Shown: positions 38,555 to 52,568 of the stretch, one piece after another
Layout of the letters: each line of letters starts with the position of its first letter
Position numbering within the stretch: position 1 is the stretch's first letter
Assembly: GCF_001499855.1 (NCBI RefSeq)
Contig: NZ_LQIK01000012.1
Span: 310,001 to 374,000, forward strand
DNA: 64,000 nt
Source: Mycobacterium sp. GA-0227b
GTDB lineage: Bacteria; Actinomycetota; Actinomycetes; Mycobacteriales; Mycobacteriaceae
Direction of reading: 5' to 3'
Notes under the pieces: generated by a model
Told to the model about the DNA's origin: nothing
Seen by the model: only the letters and a program-made list of their open reading frames with translations
The model's database searches: none
Made by a program: the position numbers and the translations under genes

Positions 38555-39502
38555 TCAGTCGGCGATCGAAAGCGCGATACCGTCGAGGATGTCGTGCTCG
38601 CTGACGGTCAACTCGTCGATGCCGGCCCGCTGCCGCAACGCCTGCGCCAACTCTTCGACGATGATCGCGCCGCCACCGATGACGTCGACGCGGCCCTCGT
38701 GCATCGGTCCGAGCGCTGCGCGCCGGCTACGCGGCATCGCGATCAGCTCGTCGCATACCCTCAGCAGTTCGCCGAACGGAACCCGCGACCGGTGAATGGC
38801 GGCCGCATCGTACGCCGGCATCCGGTGCGCCAGCGCCGACAGCGTGGTCATGGTGCCCGCCACCCCGACCCAGGTGCGGGCCTGTTCGACCGGCACCGCG
38901 CCGAACGCCTCGGCGAGCCCGGCGCGGACCACCTCTCGCGCGGAAGCGACCTCGGTGGGGGTCGGCGGATCGGAGTGCAGGCACCGTTCGGTCAGCCGGA
39001 CGCAGCCGATGTCGGCCGAATAGCTGGCGGTCACGTCGGCGCCGCCGGTGCCCAGCACCACCTCGGTCGAACCGCCGCCGAGGTCGACGACCACGAAAGG
39101 TGCTGCGGCGGCGTCCAGTTCGTCGACGGCGCCGCGGAACGACAACGCGGCCTCCTCGGTTCCGGTGATCACCTCGGCGACCGCACCCGGCGCCACCGCG
39201 CCCAGCACCTCGGCCGTCATCGCGAAGAACACGTCGCGGTTGGCGGCGTCCCTGGTCGCCGAGGTGGCGACCATGCGCACCTTCGACACGTCGTGGCGGC
39301 GCATCAGGTCGGCATAGTCGATCAGCGCCGCCTTCGTCCTGTCGAGTGCGTCGGCGGCGAATTGCCCTGTGGCGTCGACTCCTTGGCCCAGCCGGACGAT
39401 CCGCATCTCGCGGTGCACGTCGGTCAGCTTGCCGTGCACCCGGTCGGCGATCAGCAGCCGGATGGAGTTGGTACCGCAGTCGACGGCGCCGACCCTATTC
39501 AT
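38555..39502 (-). CDS. ppx2: Exopolyphosphatase/GppA family phosphatase
   Basis: A 315-residue protein of the actin-like Ppx/GppA fold. GAVDCGTNSIRLLIAD is the first phosphate loop, and VVVDLGGGSTEVVLG the second. It hydrolyses polyphosphate or (p)ppGpp; the short length, without the C-terminal HD domains of E. coli Ppx, matches mycobacterial Ppx1/Ppx2. Its place after ftsB and DUF501 matches Rv1026 (ppx2) of M. tuberculosis. ATG 39502 overlaps the DUF501 stop by 8 bases. Confidence 0.85.
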   Translation of the reverse strand: MNRVGAVDCGTNSIRLLIADRVHGKLTDVHREMRIVRLGQGVDATGQFAADALDRTKAALIDYADLMRRHDVSKVRMVATSATRDAANRDVFFAMTAEVLGAVAPGAVAEVITGTEEAALSFRGAVDELDAAAAPFVVVDLGGGSTEVVLGTGGADVTASYSADIGCVRLTERCLHSDPPTPTEVASAREVVRAGLAEAFGAVPVEQARTWVGVAGTMTTLSALAHRMPAYDAAAIHRSRVPFGELLRVCDELIAMPRSRRAALGPMHEGRVDVIGGGAIIVEELAQALRQRAGIDELTVSEHDILDGIALSIAD

Positions 39503-39992
39503 CAGACCACCTTCCGGGCTCGAGGACGCCGTCCATGGCCGGGTCGTCGGCCAGTGCGGCCAGCGCCTCGTCGCCGAGCGGGTTGGTGCCGGGCCCCTTC
39601 GCCAGGGAGTGGGCCATCAGCACGTGCAGGCACTTCACCCGGTCCGGCATGCCGCCGCCGGAGAACGTCGTGCGCAACGGTTCGATCGCGTCTCGCTCGG
39701 CGAGATACGATTCGTGCGCCTTCCGATATGCCTGCGCCAGTTGCGGATCGGTCTTGAGGCGTTCGGTCATCTCCCGCATCAGCCCGGAGGACTCCAGCCT
39801 GCTGGCGGCCGCGGTAAGCGCCGGATGGGTCAGGTAGTACAACGTCGGAAACGGTGTTCCGTCCGGAAGTTTCGGCGCGGTCTTGACGACCCCGGGCTCG
39901 CCGTTGGGACACCGGTAGGCGACCTCGAGCACGCCGCGGGGTTCACGACCCAGCTGCCGCGCGACGGCGTCGAGGTCCGAGCGCTCAACCAC
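39495..39992 (-). CDS. DUF501 protein (Rv1025-like)
   Basis: A 165-residue conserved protein: ARQLGREPRGVLEVAYRCPNGEPGVVKTAPKLPDGTPFPTLYYLTHP is the hallmark of DUF501, with a conserved Cys and FSGGGMPDRVKCLHVLMAH later on. The function is unknown; it is always next to ftsB and ppx in actinobacteria. GTG 39992 gives the expected N-terminus (VERSDLDAVARQLG) and overlaps ftsB by 8 bases; the longer frame upstream lies inside ftsB. Confidence 0.85.
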   Translation of the reverse strand: MVERSDLDAVARQLGREPRGVLEVAYRCPNGEPGVVKTAPKLPDGTPFPTLYYLTHPALTAAASRLESSGLMREMTERLKTDPQLAQAYRKAHESYLAERDAIEPLRTTFSGGGMPDRVKCLHVLMAHSLAKGPGTNPLGDEALAALADDPAMDGVLEPGRWSDE

Positions 39993-40686
39993 CGGGAGCG
40001 GGCGGGGCGGGAGACGGTGGTTCGGGCGCACCGGGCACGGGCGGTGGCGCCCCCGGCAGGGGTTCGGGCGAAATCCCGTGCGGCGCATCGGCGATCGTGT
40101 GCCACAGCGCCGTGTACCACGGCTGGTCGCGGTGTGCGGCCGTCGGTTCTTCGTCGGGTGCGCCGGGCACGGCGGCGTTCGCGGGCAGCTGTACCTGGTA
40201 CGGGATCTCCCCGGGCATGACGAAGCCCAGACGCTCGCGGGCCTGCGCCGCGATGAACACCGGGTCGGCCAGTTTCACCTTCTGCTGCTCGAGGTCGGCG
40301 ATCTGGGCGCGCAACTGCTCTTCGGTGGCCTTAAGTTGCTTCATCTCGGTGCGCTGCGCGAAATAGGTGCGCACCGGTCCGGCGATGGTGAGCGTCAGCA
40401 CGCACACCACCGCCGCGAGGATGGCTGCGCGCCGCGCCGCTGAGCCGAACCGCTGCTCGGACTGCTGTTCCGCCGAGTCTGCGATCGCGCGCCGGATGAC
40501 GACGCCGGTGTCCTTCGGCTGGGACTCCGGCGACGCCTCGGCGGCGGGTCGCGATTCGGTACCTCGCGGCTCACGGCGTGCCGCCGTGCGCGGACGGCCC
40601 TTCCCGACGGCGCCGGCCTTGCCCGACTTACCTGGTCGGGAGGTCGGTGACCGACGCTTCGGGTCGGGCCGTTTCGCTTCGGGCAC
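39985..40686 (-). CDS. ftsB: Cell-division protein FtsB/DivIC
   Basis: A 233-residue septum-formation protein. A long basic, disordered N-terminus (about 85 residues, rich in Lys/Arg/Ser) is followed by one membrane helix (AAILAAVVCVLTLTIAGPV), a coiled coil (MKQLKATEEQLRAQIADLEQQKVKL), the conserved ARERLGFVMPGEIPY, and a proline-rich tail. It would bridge FtsL and FtsQ at the division site, with the C-terminus outside the membrane. It is 16 bases after eno and overlaps DUF501, in the order eno-ftsB-DUF501-ppx. Confidence 0.88.
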   Translation of the reverse strand: MPEAKRPDPKRRSPTSRPGKSGKAGAVGKGRPRTAARREPRGTESRPAAEASPESQPKDTGVVIRRAIADSAEQQSEQRFGSAARRAAILAAVVCVLTLTIAGPVRTYFAQRTEMKQLKATEEQLRAQIADLEQQKVKLADPVFIAAQARERLGFVMPGEIPYQVQLPANAAVPGAPDEEPTAAHRDQPWYTALWHTIADAPHGISPEPLPGAPPPVPGAPEPPSPAPPAPGG

Positions 40687-40701
40687 GGGCTATTTCACGG
40701 C

Positions 40702-42036
<1,335 letters not shown>

Positions 42037-42077
42037 TCAACCGACGAGCCTAGAGCCTCACTGTTCGCCCGGCGTGT

Positions 42078-42809
42078 TTAGAGGGGGTGTCCGTTGGCGT
42101 AGGCGGTGGCCCAGTCGCGCACCGTGCGCGCGTACTGGTCGGAGAGGTTGTAGGCGCGTAACGCGTTCATCCACCCGCGCGGCGTCGCAAGGTCCTTGCC
42201 GGTCCAGCACAGATACCCGGCCGCCGACAGCGCGGCGTCGTCGATGTTGTCGGCGCTGATGTGGCCGTCGTTGTTGGCGTCGACGCCGTAGTGCTGCCAG
42301 GTCTCGGGGATGAACTGCATCGGCCCCATCGCCCGGGCGAACTGCGAGTCGCCGTCGTGGCTGATCGCGGCGTCGTCGAGGATTTCCAGGTTTCCGTTGG
42401 TGCCGTCGAGCCAGACGCCCCGGATGGGCGGCTTGACGTCGCCGTTCGCCTCGATGGCCGCGCCGCGGTAGGTGCCGTGGTGGCTTTCCACCTGGCCGAT
42501 ACCAGCCAGCGTCGTCCACGCCAGCTTGCAGTCGGGGTTCTCCACCTCAGCTACCCGGGCCGCGTAGGCGTAGGCCTCGAGGGCGGCGACGGGGATGCCC
42601 AGCTTGGGCGAGCGTTCGGCGGCCCAGTCTCGGAGTTGATCAGCCGGGCGGCCCTTGGCGTAGGTGTCGATCTTGGGCACCGGATCGCCCGGCGGCGGGG
42701 GTACACCCTCGGGGATGGGTGTACCCAGCTGCCACGAGCAGCTCGAAGCCAAGAGCAGCGCCGTCGCACCCAACACGGCGACAGCACGCAGCCAACGCAC
42801 CGGCGACAC
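42078..42809 (-). CDS. lpqU: Lytic murein transglycosylase lipoprotein LpqU
   Basis: A 243-residue exported protein. The signal ends in the lipobox LLLASSC (Cys24), giving a lipid anchor. The SLT domain shows GIGQVESHHGTYRG with the catalytic glutamate, AMGPMQFIPETW, and ALRAYNLSDQYARTV, typical of MltB-type enzymes. It cleaves peptidoglycan glycan strands outside the membrane. Position upstream of eno matches Rv1022. GTG 42809 is the start. Confidence 0.9.
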   Translation of the reverse strand: MSPVRWLRAVAVLGATALLLASSCSWQLGTPIPEGVPPPPGDPVPKIDTYAKGRPADQLRDWAAERSPKLGIPVAALEAYAYAARVAEVENPDCKLAWTTLAGIGQVESHHGTYRGAAIEANGDVKPPIRGVWLDGTNGNLEILDDAAISHDGDSQFARAMGPMQFIPETWQHYGVDANNDGHISADNIDDAALSAAGYLCWTGKDLATPRGWMNALRAYNLSDQYARTVRDWATAYANGHPL

Positions 42810-42917
42810 TAAATCCCCTCAACCAACTTCGGTTGCTGCCAATGTTCCCACGCGTCCCGGACGCGGCGGCTCAGCGGAGTGAGCGATTCGGGCGCGCAAA
42901 TGATCGTTCAGCGGTTT

Positions 42918-44018
42918 TCAGCGCGCCGAATCCGCTATTTGTTCGACTTCGGTCTGAGCCTCGTCGGCCGCTTCCACCGCATCGGCCTCTTCCGCCTCCT
43001 CAGCCGCATCCACCTCATCTGATTCTTCGGTCTCGATAACTTCATCGGCGTCGGCATCGTGGTCGTTTCCGGCCTTCTCGCCGGACGGCCAGTGCGCGCG
43101 CCACTCCTCCTCGGTCACCTGGCCCAACGACGTGGCGTCGAGTTCCTCGGGAACGTCGTCGCCGCGGCGGCTGACCGCGACCGCGTGCTCGGCCCGCCGG
43201 ACGGCTTCCATGAACTCCAGGGTGGCCGACCGCAACGTGTTCTCGGCATCGCTGCCCGCCGACACGGTCACCGTCGTCATCGCCGTTGGGACGAGGTCTG
43301 CGGGCAGCCCGGCGGCGCTGACCCGTTCGATCACCTTCTGCGTCAATGCCAGAGCGGGCTGGCCGGTCGGCACATCGTCGATAACTGAGAAGCGGGACTT
43401 CGCTCTCTTCTCTAAAGCCTTGCGTTCTTCCCACTGCGCGAGCTGTTCGTCCAGCGAGATCGGTTCACCGGCGAGCACCGCCGGCACCCGGTTGCCCAGC
43501 TTGCGCACCAGCGAATCGGCGACGTCGTCGATGCTGAACGGATTCTGCGGCGCGTCTTCGGCGATGCGGGCGTGAAAGAGCACCTGCAACAACACATCTC
43601 CGAGTTCCTCGCGCAACGCATCGGCGTTGCCGCTGCGCACCGCGTCGAACACCTCGTAGGTTTCCTCGAGCAGATAGCGCCGCAGCGAGTCGTGCGTCTG
43701 CTCGCTCTCCCACGGTCCGGAGGTACGAAGCTTGTCCATCATCGCGACCGCGTCGACCAGGCGCTCCCCCGGCGCGGCCTCGGGCGCGGAGATCACTTTT
43801 TCGCCGGTGGCCAGCCGGGCCTTGACCGCGGGGTGCTCCGGGTCGGAGGACAGCAGCACCGGTGCCTGGTCGCCGTCGTAGGCGGGTCGCGCGGAGGGCA
43901 ACGACCACGGCACCTTGATCGGCATCTCCTCGGTGTACTGAACGTCACCGGCAAGCAGATCGATCGCGTCGATGGGGATCAGTGACGGGCGGCGGGGGTC
44001 GACCAATACGACGGTCAT
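42918..44018 (-). CDS. mazG: Nucleoside triphosphate pyrophosphohydrolase MazG
   Basis: A 366-residue protein with a mycobacterial N-terminal region (MTVVLVDPRRPSLIPIDAI) and the MazG domain LLEETYEVFDAVRSG...LREELGDVLLQVLFHARIA, whose EExxE and ELGD acidic residues bind magnesium. It degrades non-canonical or oxidised NTPs. ATG 44018 gives the normal start; the longer frame begins at 44036. The last about 45 residues are a very acidic Glu/Asp/Ala tail (from DADADEVIETEESDEVD onward), which I do not expect in M. tuberculosis MazG. Confidence 0.92.
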   Translation of the reverse strand: MTVVLVDPRRPSLIPIDAIDLLAGDVQYTEEMPIKVPWSLPSARPAYDGDQAPVLLSSDPEHPAVKARLATGEKVISAPEAAPGERLVDAVAMMDKLRTSGPWESEQTHDSLRRYLLEETYEVFDAVRSGNADALREELGDVLLQVLFHARIAEDAPQNPFSIDDVADSLVRKLGNRVPAVLAGEPISLDEQLAQWEERKALEKRAKSRFSVIDDVPTGQPALALTQKVIERVSAAGLPADLVPTAMTTVTVSAGSDAENTLRSATLEFMEAVRRAEHAVAVSRRGDDVPEELDATSLGQVTEEEWRAHWPSGEKAGNDHDADADEVIETEESDEVDAAEEAEEADAVEAADEAQTEVEQIADSAR

Positions 44019-44149
44019 CGGGCTGCACCCCCTCACGCTTGTCGACGAGACCGCTGATCTCTCGGTTATACCAACCCATTGTCGGGCCTCGGCGCCTGCC
44101 GAGACCTGGCAACGCGCGCTTCACCGTCACCGGGTGGCTCCGACAGAGG

Positions 44150-44182
44150 ATGGCCGCCCTGCCGGGAAGGCAAGGCGGCCAT
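44150..44182. terminator. Strong hairpin, terminator of the repeat-protein gene
   Basis: A 9-bp perfect stem (ATGGCCGCC/GGCGGCCAT) continues after one bulge with TGCC/GGCA around a GGGAA loop. It lies 11 bases beyond the stop of the minus-strand repeat protein. No T-run follows, as often in mycobacteria. Confidence 0.65.
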
Positions 44183-44193
44183 CGTGTCGTGAC

Positions 44194-44733
44194 TTAGGAC
44201 TCCGACGGGAACGGGTCGTCCGGGATCTCCCAGTGCCCCGGCGCCTCGTCGAAGAACGGGTTGACGATGCCGTTCACCTCAGGCAGCTTCTTGAGCTGGC
44301 CCGGAGGGATTCCGAAGAACGGGTTCGGGATCCCGTTGATGAACGCTGCGTTCTTCAGCTGTCCCGGCGGGATGTGCCCGTTCGGAAGCTTGAAGTAGTT
44401 GTCTACCTCGGGAAACTCCACGTCGGGAAGGTTCACATCCGGCACGTCGACGTCGGGAACGTTCACATCCGGCACGTCGACGTCGGGCACGTTCACATCC
44501 GGCACGTCGACGTCGGGAACATTCACATCCGGCACGTTCACGTCGGGAACATTGACGCCCGGAACGTTGACATCGGGGATGTTCACGTTCGGCACGTCCA
44601 CGTTCGGGATGGCCGGCACAGGTACGGGCGGCGGCGGCGGGTCGGCCTGTGCGAGACCCGCACCCAGGCCGAGCGAGCCGAGTCCGAGTGCACCGGTCAT
44701 CGTCGTGGTTACAGCCAACTTCTTGAAGTTCAT
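44194..44733 (-). CDS. Secreted Pro/Val/Asp pentad-repeat protein
   Basis: A 179-residue exported protein. A Sec signal (MNFKKLAVTT to GLGAGLAQA, cut near residue 30) is followed by a proline run, then 14 tandem pentads of the form [VIL]P[DN]V[DN] (residues 42-111), then two copies of IPPGQLK...NPFF in the C-terminus. The pentads would form a regular extended or beta-helical rod. I do not recognise a family. AAGGAG lies 7 bases before the ATG. It stands alone between mfd and mazG and is not part of the M. tuberculosis order I know. Confidence 0.8.
   Translation of the reverse strand: MNFKKLAVTTTMTGALGLGSLGLGAGLAQADPPPPPVPVPAIPNVDVPNVNIPDVNVPGVNVPDVNVPDVNVPDVDVPDVNVPDVDVPDVNVPDVDVPDVNLPDVEFPEVDNYFKLPNGHIPPGQLKNAAFINGIPNPFFGIPPGQLKKLPEVNGIVNPFFDEAPGHWEIPDDPFPSES
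44401..44610 (-). repeat. Tandem 15/30-base coding repeats
   Basis: DNA encoding the 14 pentads; units of 15 bases (about CCCGACGTGGACGTG on the coding strand) alternate in pairs, giving a 30-base period with few changes. Such runs gain and lose units by slippage, so copy number may differ between strains. Confidence 0.8.
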
Positions 44734-44977
44734 CGTTCACTCCTTCGCCTTGCGTCATCGCGACGCGCACCAACAGGCTCGATGGCAATCGCGTGATGTT
44801 CGGTTTAGGAAATTGCTCGACCGCCGACTGTCGGACGATCGCGCCGCCCCAGGTTTGGACGACTAATGCAACACCTTGACCCCCCGCTGTGTATGTCGCA
44901 TCCGCGCCCCCGCCCCGTTATCAGCGCTGCCCGATCCGAGGGTCGAAAAGTTTGCAGAAAACGCCCTGACCAGGCGA

Positions 44978-48625
<3,648 letters not shown>

Positions 48626-48712
48626 GATGAGTCCATCTTAAGTGGAGTGGCGGTCCCGGTGCGCTGCCAGTCGCCGCAGCGACGGGTTCCGTGCCGAAAT
48701 CGCTTGTGGGCG

Positions 48713-49360
48713 TTACTCGTCGAGCAGCGGCGGGTCGTTCTCCAGATGCATCAAGCCGTTCCAGCAGAGGTTGACCAGATGTGCGGCCACCACTTCCTTC
48801 TTCGGCTCACGGACATCGAGCCACCACTGCGCGGTCATCGACACCGACCCGACCAGAGCCTGGGCGTACAGCGGCGCCATTTCCGGGTCGAGCCCGCGGC
48901 GGGAGAAATCGCCGGCCAGGATCGAGGACACCTGGTTGACGGCCTCGTTGAGCAGCGTCGAGTATGTGCTGCCCGACGTGATCGCCGCCGGGGAGTCGCG
49001 GATCAGGATGCGGAACCCGTCGGTGCGCTCGTCGACGTAGGTCAGCAGCGCCAGCGCGACCCGTTCGATGCGCAGCCGAGAGCGGTTGTTGGTCATCCTG
49101 GTCAGCGACGACGTGATCCCGTCGAGCAGCGCGGACATCTCGCGGTCGACCACCACCGCGTACAGCCCTTCCTTGCCGCCGAAGTGCTCGTAGACGACGG
49201 GTTTGGAGACGTTTGCGCGCTGGGCGATCTCCTCGATCGAGGTGCCCTCGTAGCCGCGCTCGGCGAACAGCGACCGGGCGACGTCGATGAGCTGGTGGCG
49301 GCGTTCGGCGCCGGTCATCCGCGCGCGCGGAGCCCGCATCTCTTTGTCGAGTGCAGCCAC
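48713..49360 (-). CDS. TetR family regulator (Rv1019-like)
   Basis: A 215-residue TetR protein: RRHQLIDVARSLFAERGYEGTSIEEIAQRANVSKPVVYEHFGGKEGLYAVVV is a classic HTH. The ligand domain ends LVNLCWNGLMHLENDPPLLDE. GTG 49360 is the start; a start 14 codons later (at MTGAERRHQL) is possible. It lies upstream of mfd on the same strand, the place of Rv1019 in M. tuberculosis. Targets unknown. Confidence 0.88.
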   Translation of the reverse strand: MAALDKEMRAPRARMTGAERRHQLIDVARSLFAERGYEGTSIEEIAQRANVSKPVVYEHFGGKEGLYAVVVDREMSALLDGITSSLTRMTNNRSRLRIERVALALLTYVDERTDGFRILIRDSPAAITSGSTYSTLLNEAVNQVSSILAGDFSRRGLDPEMAPLYAQALVGSVSMTAQWWLDVREPKKEVVAAHLVNLCWNGLMHLENDPPLLDE

Positions 49361-49462
49361 GCTTTTGAGCGTAGTGCGTTGGACGTCCGGCGACGATCAA
49401 GCGGCGAGGTACGAGCCGCGATGAGAAGCTCGACCGTTGGACTAGCATCACGAGTTGATCGA

Positions 49463-49534
49463 TCCGTCGTGGTGTAATCGGCAGCACCTCTGATTTTGGT
49501 TCAGATAGTTCAGGTTCGAGTCCTGGCGACGGAG
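49463..49534 (+). tRNA. tRNA-Gln (anticodon UUG)
   Basis: A 72-base cloverleaf: acceptor TCCGTCG/CGACGGA pairs perfectly, the D-arm holds GTGTAATCGGCAGCAC, the anticodon loop TTTTGGT in stem CTGAT/GTTCAG gives UUG, and the T-arm is CAGGTTCGAGTCCTG. The discriminator is G. It lies between the TetR gene and glmU, as in M. tuberculosis. Confidence 0.93.
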
Positions 49535-49545
49535 CACTTTTTGCG

Positions 49546-49607
49546 GCGAGCGACCGCTAAATGACACCGTAGAGCGGCGTGTCGGCGTACAAACACGGTC
49601 ACTCGCG
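49546..49607. repeat. Dispersed stem-loop repeat, copy A
   Basis: 62 bases with outer arms GCGAGCGACCGC and ACGGTCACTCGC (10 of 12 pair), and the inner conserved blocks AAATG, GCGGCGTGTCG and CGTACA. The same design occurs at 57430-57491. It lies between tRNA-Gln and glmU and could also end the tRNA transcript. Confidence 0.7.
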
Positions 49608-49622
49608 CGGAGGGGGAACCTC

Positions 49623-51128
49623 ATGACCAACCACCATCGCGATTCCGCCGTCGTGGTCCTTGCCGCGGGCGCGGGCACGCGGATGCGGTCCGACACCCCG
49701 AAGGTGCTGCACACGCTGGCCGGGCGCAGCATGCTCGCGCACGCCCTGCACGCGGTCGCCAAGGTGGCGCCCGAACGACTCGTGGTCGTGGTGGGCATGG
49801 ACCGCGAGCGCGTGGCGGGCGCGGTCGACCGGCTGGCCGCCGAGCTCGGCCGGACCATCGACACCGCGGTGCAGGAGCAGCAACTGGGCACCGGGCACGC
49901 CGTGGAGTGCGGGCTGTCGGCGCTGCCACCCGAGTTCACCGGCACCGTGGTGGTCACCTCGGGCGACGTGCCCCTGCTGGACGCCGACACGCTGGCCGAC
50001 CTAATCGCGACTCACAACGCCGAGGCCGGCGGCCGGCCCGCCGCGGCGACCGTGCTGACCACCACGCTGCCCGACCCGACGGGTTACGGCCGCATCCTGC
50101 GGACCCAGGACGGCGAGGTCATGGGGATCGTCGAGCAGGCCGACGCCAGCCCGTCGCAGCGGGCGATCGCCGAGGTCAACGCCGGCGTGTACGCGTTCGA
50201 CGTCGCCGCGCTGCGTTCCGCGTTGAGCCGGCTGCACTCGGACAACGCCCAGCAGGAGCAGTACCTGACCGACGTCATCGCGATCCTCCGGTCCGACGGA
50301 CACGTCGTGCGGGCCAAGCATGTCGACGACTCGATGCTGGTCGCCGGCGTCAACGACCGCGTACAGCTGGCCGAGCTGGCGGCCGAGCTGAACCGGCGCA
50401 TCGTCGCGGCTCACCAACGGGCCGGTGTCACGGTCGTCGATCCGGCCACCACGTGGGTCGACGTCGACGTGATGATCGGCCGCGACACCGTCGTGCAGCC
50501 GGGCACCCAACTGCTCGGCGGCACCCGCATCGGCGGTCGCTGCCAGATCGGGCCGGACACCACCCTGGCCGACGTCACGGTCGGCGACGGCGCGACGGTG
50601 TGCCGCACGCACGGCAGCTCGTCGGTGATCGGTGATGGTGCGACGGTCGGGCCGTTCACCTACCTGCGACCGGGCACCGTGCTGGGCGTCGATGGGAAGC
50701 TCGGCGCATTCGTCGAGACCAAGAACTCCACCATCGGCGCCGGTACCAAGGTGCCGCACCTGACCTACGTCGGGGATGCCGACATCGGCGAGCACAGCAA
50801 CATCGGCGCGTCGAGCGTGTTCGTCAACTACGACGGGGAGACCAAGAGCCGCACCACCATCGGCTCGCACGTCCGCACCGGATCGGACACCATGTTCATC
50901 GCCCCGGTCACCGTCGGCGACGGTGCCTACACCGGCGCAGGCACCGTCGTACGCGACGACGTGCCGCCGGGGGCGTTGGCGGTCTCGGCGGGTCCGCAGC
51001 GCAACATCGAGGGCTGGGTCCCGCGCAAACGCCCCGGCTCGGCGTCGGCCGCCGCGGCGGCTCAGGCATCGGGTCAGCCGCCGGGCCCCGACGACACGGC
51101 GGGCTCCGACGACGACGAAACAGCCTGA
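49623..51128 (+). CDS. glmU: Bifunctional UDP-GlcNAc pyrophosphorylase/GlcN-1-P acetyltransferase
   Basis: A 501-residue protein. The N-terminal nucleotidyltransferase has [19 protein letters not shown]; the C-terminal left-handed beta-helix is seen as hexad repeats from about 260 on, with the catalytic His in [22 protein letters not shown] region and [14 protein letters not shown] disordered Ala/Pro/Asp tail ends the protein. It makes UDP-GlcNAc for peptidoglycan and arabinogalactan linker. GGAGGGGG precedes the ATG. prsA follows 100 bases on. Confidence 0.96.
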   Translation: MTNHHRDSAVVVLAAGAGTRMRSDTPKVLHTLAGRSMLAHALHAVAKVAPERLVVVVGMDRERVAGAVDRLAAELGRTIDTAVQEQQLGTGHAVECGLSALPPEFTGTVVVTSGDVPLLDADTLADLIATHNAEAGGRPAAATVLTTTLPDPTGYGRILRTQDGEVMGIVEQADASPSQRAIAEVNAGVYAFDVAALRSALSRLHSDNAQQEQYLTDVIAILRSDGHVVRAKHVDDSMLVAGVNDRVQLAELAAELNRRIVAAHQRAGVTVVDPATTWVDVDVMIGRDTVVQPGTQLLGGTRIGGRCQIGPDTTLADVTVGDGATVCRTHGSSSVIGDGATVGPFTYLRPGTVLGVDGKLGAFVETKNSTIGAGTKVPHLTYVGDADIGEHSNIGASSVFVNYDGETKSRTTIGSHVRTGSDTMFIAPVTVGDGAYTGAGTVVRDDVPPGALAVSAGPQRNIEGWVPRKRPGSASAAAAAQASGQPPGPDDTAGSDDDETA

Positions 51129-51228
51129 ACCCGTCCCCTGTTGTTCACGATCTGGCCACCCGGGCACGGCCGGTGCGTGAAGCTACGTACGATTAAGCGG
51201 TATCGATCCCCGACCTTGAGGGCGCACT

Positions 51229-52209
51229 GTGGGCACCGAGTGGACCGACAACCGCAAAAATTTGATGTTGTTCTCGGGTCGGGCACACCCCGAACTCGCT
51301 GAGCAGGTCGCCAAGGAACTCGATGTCCCCGTGACGGCGCAGACCGCGCGGGACTTCGCCAACGGTGAGATCTTCGTCCGCTTCGACGAGTCCGTGCGCG
51401 GCTGCGACGCGTTCGTCCTGCAGAGCCATCCGGCGCCGCTGAACCAGCACCTGATGGAACAGCTGATCATGATCGACGCGCTCAAGCGCGGCAGCGCCAA
51501 GCGCATCACCGCGATCCTGCCGTTCTATCCGTATGCCCGGCAGGACAAGAAGCACCGCGGCCGTGAGCCGATCTCGGCGCGGTTGGTGGCCGACCTGCTC
51601 AAGACCGCGGGCGCCGACCGGATCGTCACCGTCGACCTGCACACCGACCAGATCCAGGGCTTCTTCGACGGCCCGGTCGACCACATGCGGGCGCAGAAGC
51701 TGCTCACCGGATACATCGCCGACAACTACTCCGACCACAACATGGTCGTCGTCTCGCCGGACTCCGGGCGGGTTCGCGTCGCCGAGAAGTGGGCGGACTC
51801 CCTGGGCGGCGTACCCCTCGCTTTCATCCACAAGACCCGCGACCCGCTGAAGCCCAACGAGGTGGTGTCCAACCGGGTCGTCGGCGACGTGCGGGGCAAG
51901 ACCTGCGTGCTCACCGACGACATGATCGACACGGGCGGCACCATCGCGGGCGCGGTCAAACTGCTCAAGCAGGACGGTGCCGGCGACGTGATCATCGCGG
52001 CCACTCACGGTGTCCTGTCCGATCCCGCGCGCGAGCGGTTGACCGAGTCGGGGGCGTGTGAGGTGATCGTCACCAACACGCTGCCGATCGGCGAGGACAA
52101 GCGCTTCCCGCAGTTGACCGTGCTGTCGATCGCGCCCTTGCTGGCCAACACGATCCGCGCCGTCTTCGACAACGGTTCGGTCACCAGCCTGTTCGACGGG
52201 TCGGCGTAG
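51229..52209 (+). CDS. prsA: Ribose-phosphate pyrophosphokinase
   Basis: A 326-residue PRPP synthase: FSGRAHPELAEQVAKELDV at the start, the flexible ATP loop YPYARQDKKHRGREP, the Mg/ATP site VDLHTDQIQGFFDGP, and the PRPP loop VLTDDMIDTGGTIAG. It makes PRPP for nucleotides, His, Trp and the cell-wall decaprenyl-phosphoryl-ribose route. GTG 51229 follows a GAGGGCG-like site. It is downstream of glmU and two bases before arsC. Confidence 0.96.
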   Translation: MGTEWTDNRKNLMLFSGRAHPELAEQVAKELDVPVTAQTARDFANGEIFVRFDESVRGCDAFVLQSHPAPLNQHLMEQLIMIDALKRGSAKRITAILPFYPYARQDKKHRGREPISARLVADLLKTAGADRIVTVDLHTDQIQGFFDGPVDHMRAQKLLTGYIADNYSDHNMVVVSPDSGRVRVAEKWADSLGGVPLAFIHKTRDPLKPNEVVSNRVVGDVRGKTCVLTDDMIDTGGTIAGAVKLLKQDGAGDVIIAATHGVLSDPARERLTESGACEVIVTNTLPIGEDKRFPQLTVLSIAPLLANTIRAVFDNGSVTSLFDGSA

Positions 52210-52211
52210 CC

Positions 52212-52568
52212 GTGGCCTCGAAAGCTTCAGACGCAACCATCTTCCACAACCCCAAATGCTCGACCTCACGCAAGACGCTGGATCTGTTGCGGGAGAACGG
52301 AATCGAGCCGACGATCGTGCAGTATCTCAAGACGCCGCCGACTCGCGCCGAGCTGGCGAAGATGATCTCCGAGGCGGGTATCGACGTGCGGACCGCCGTT
52401 CGCAAGCGGGAACCGCTCTACGCCGAGTTGGGTCTCGCCCACGCCAGCGACGACGAACTCCTCGACGCGATGGCCGCCAACCCGATCCTGATCGAGCGGC
52501 CGTTCGTCGTCACTTCCAACGGTGTCCGGCTCGCCCGCCCGATCGACGCGGTGCGCGAGATTCTGTGA
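52212..52568 (+). CDS. arsC: Arsenate reductase (ArsC, glutaredoxin-type)
   Basis: A 118-residue thioredoxin-fold ArsC: IFHNPKCSTSRKTLDLL carries the single catalytic cysteine (Cys16), and the later RKREPLYAELGL and NPILIERPFVV blocks are typical, with the expected arginines. It reduces arsenate to arsenite using glutaredoxin-like thiols, though some family members act otherwise. There are no ars regulator or pump genes here. It starts 2 bases after prsA and its stop overlaps the lpqT start, so it is embedded in that operon; the M. tuberculosis order lacks it. Confidence 0.88.
   Translation: MASKASDATIFHNPKCSTSRKTLDLLRENGIEPTIVQYLKTPPTRAELAKMISEAGIDVRTAVRKREPLYAELGLAHASDDELLDAMAANPILIERPFVVTSNGVRLARPIDAVREIL

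Noticed and set aside
44401..44610. Regular 30-base repeats taken as a CRISPR array
   Set aside because: The units are contiguous without unique spacers and encode the VPDVN pentads in frame; no cas genes are present.
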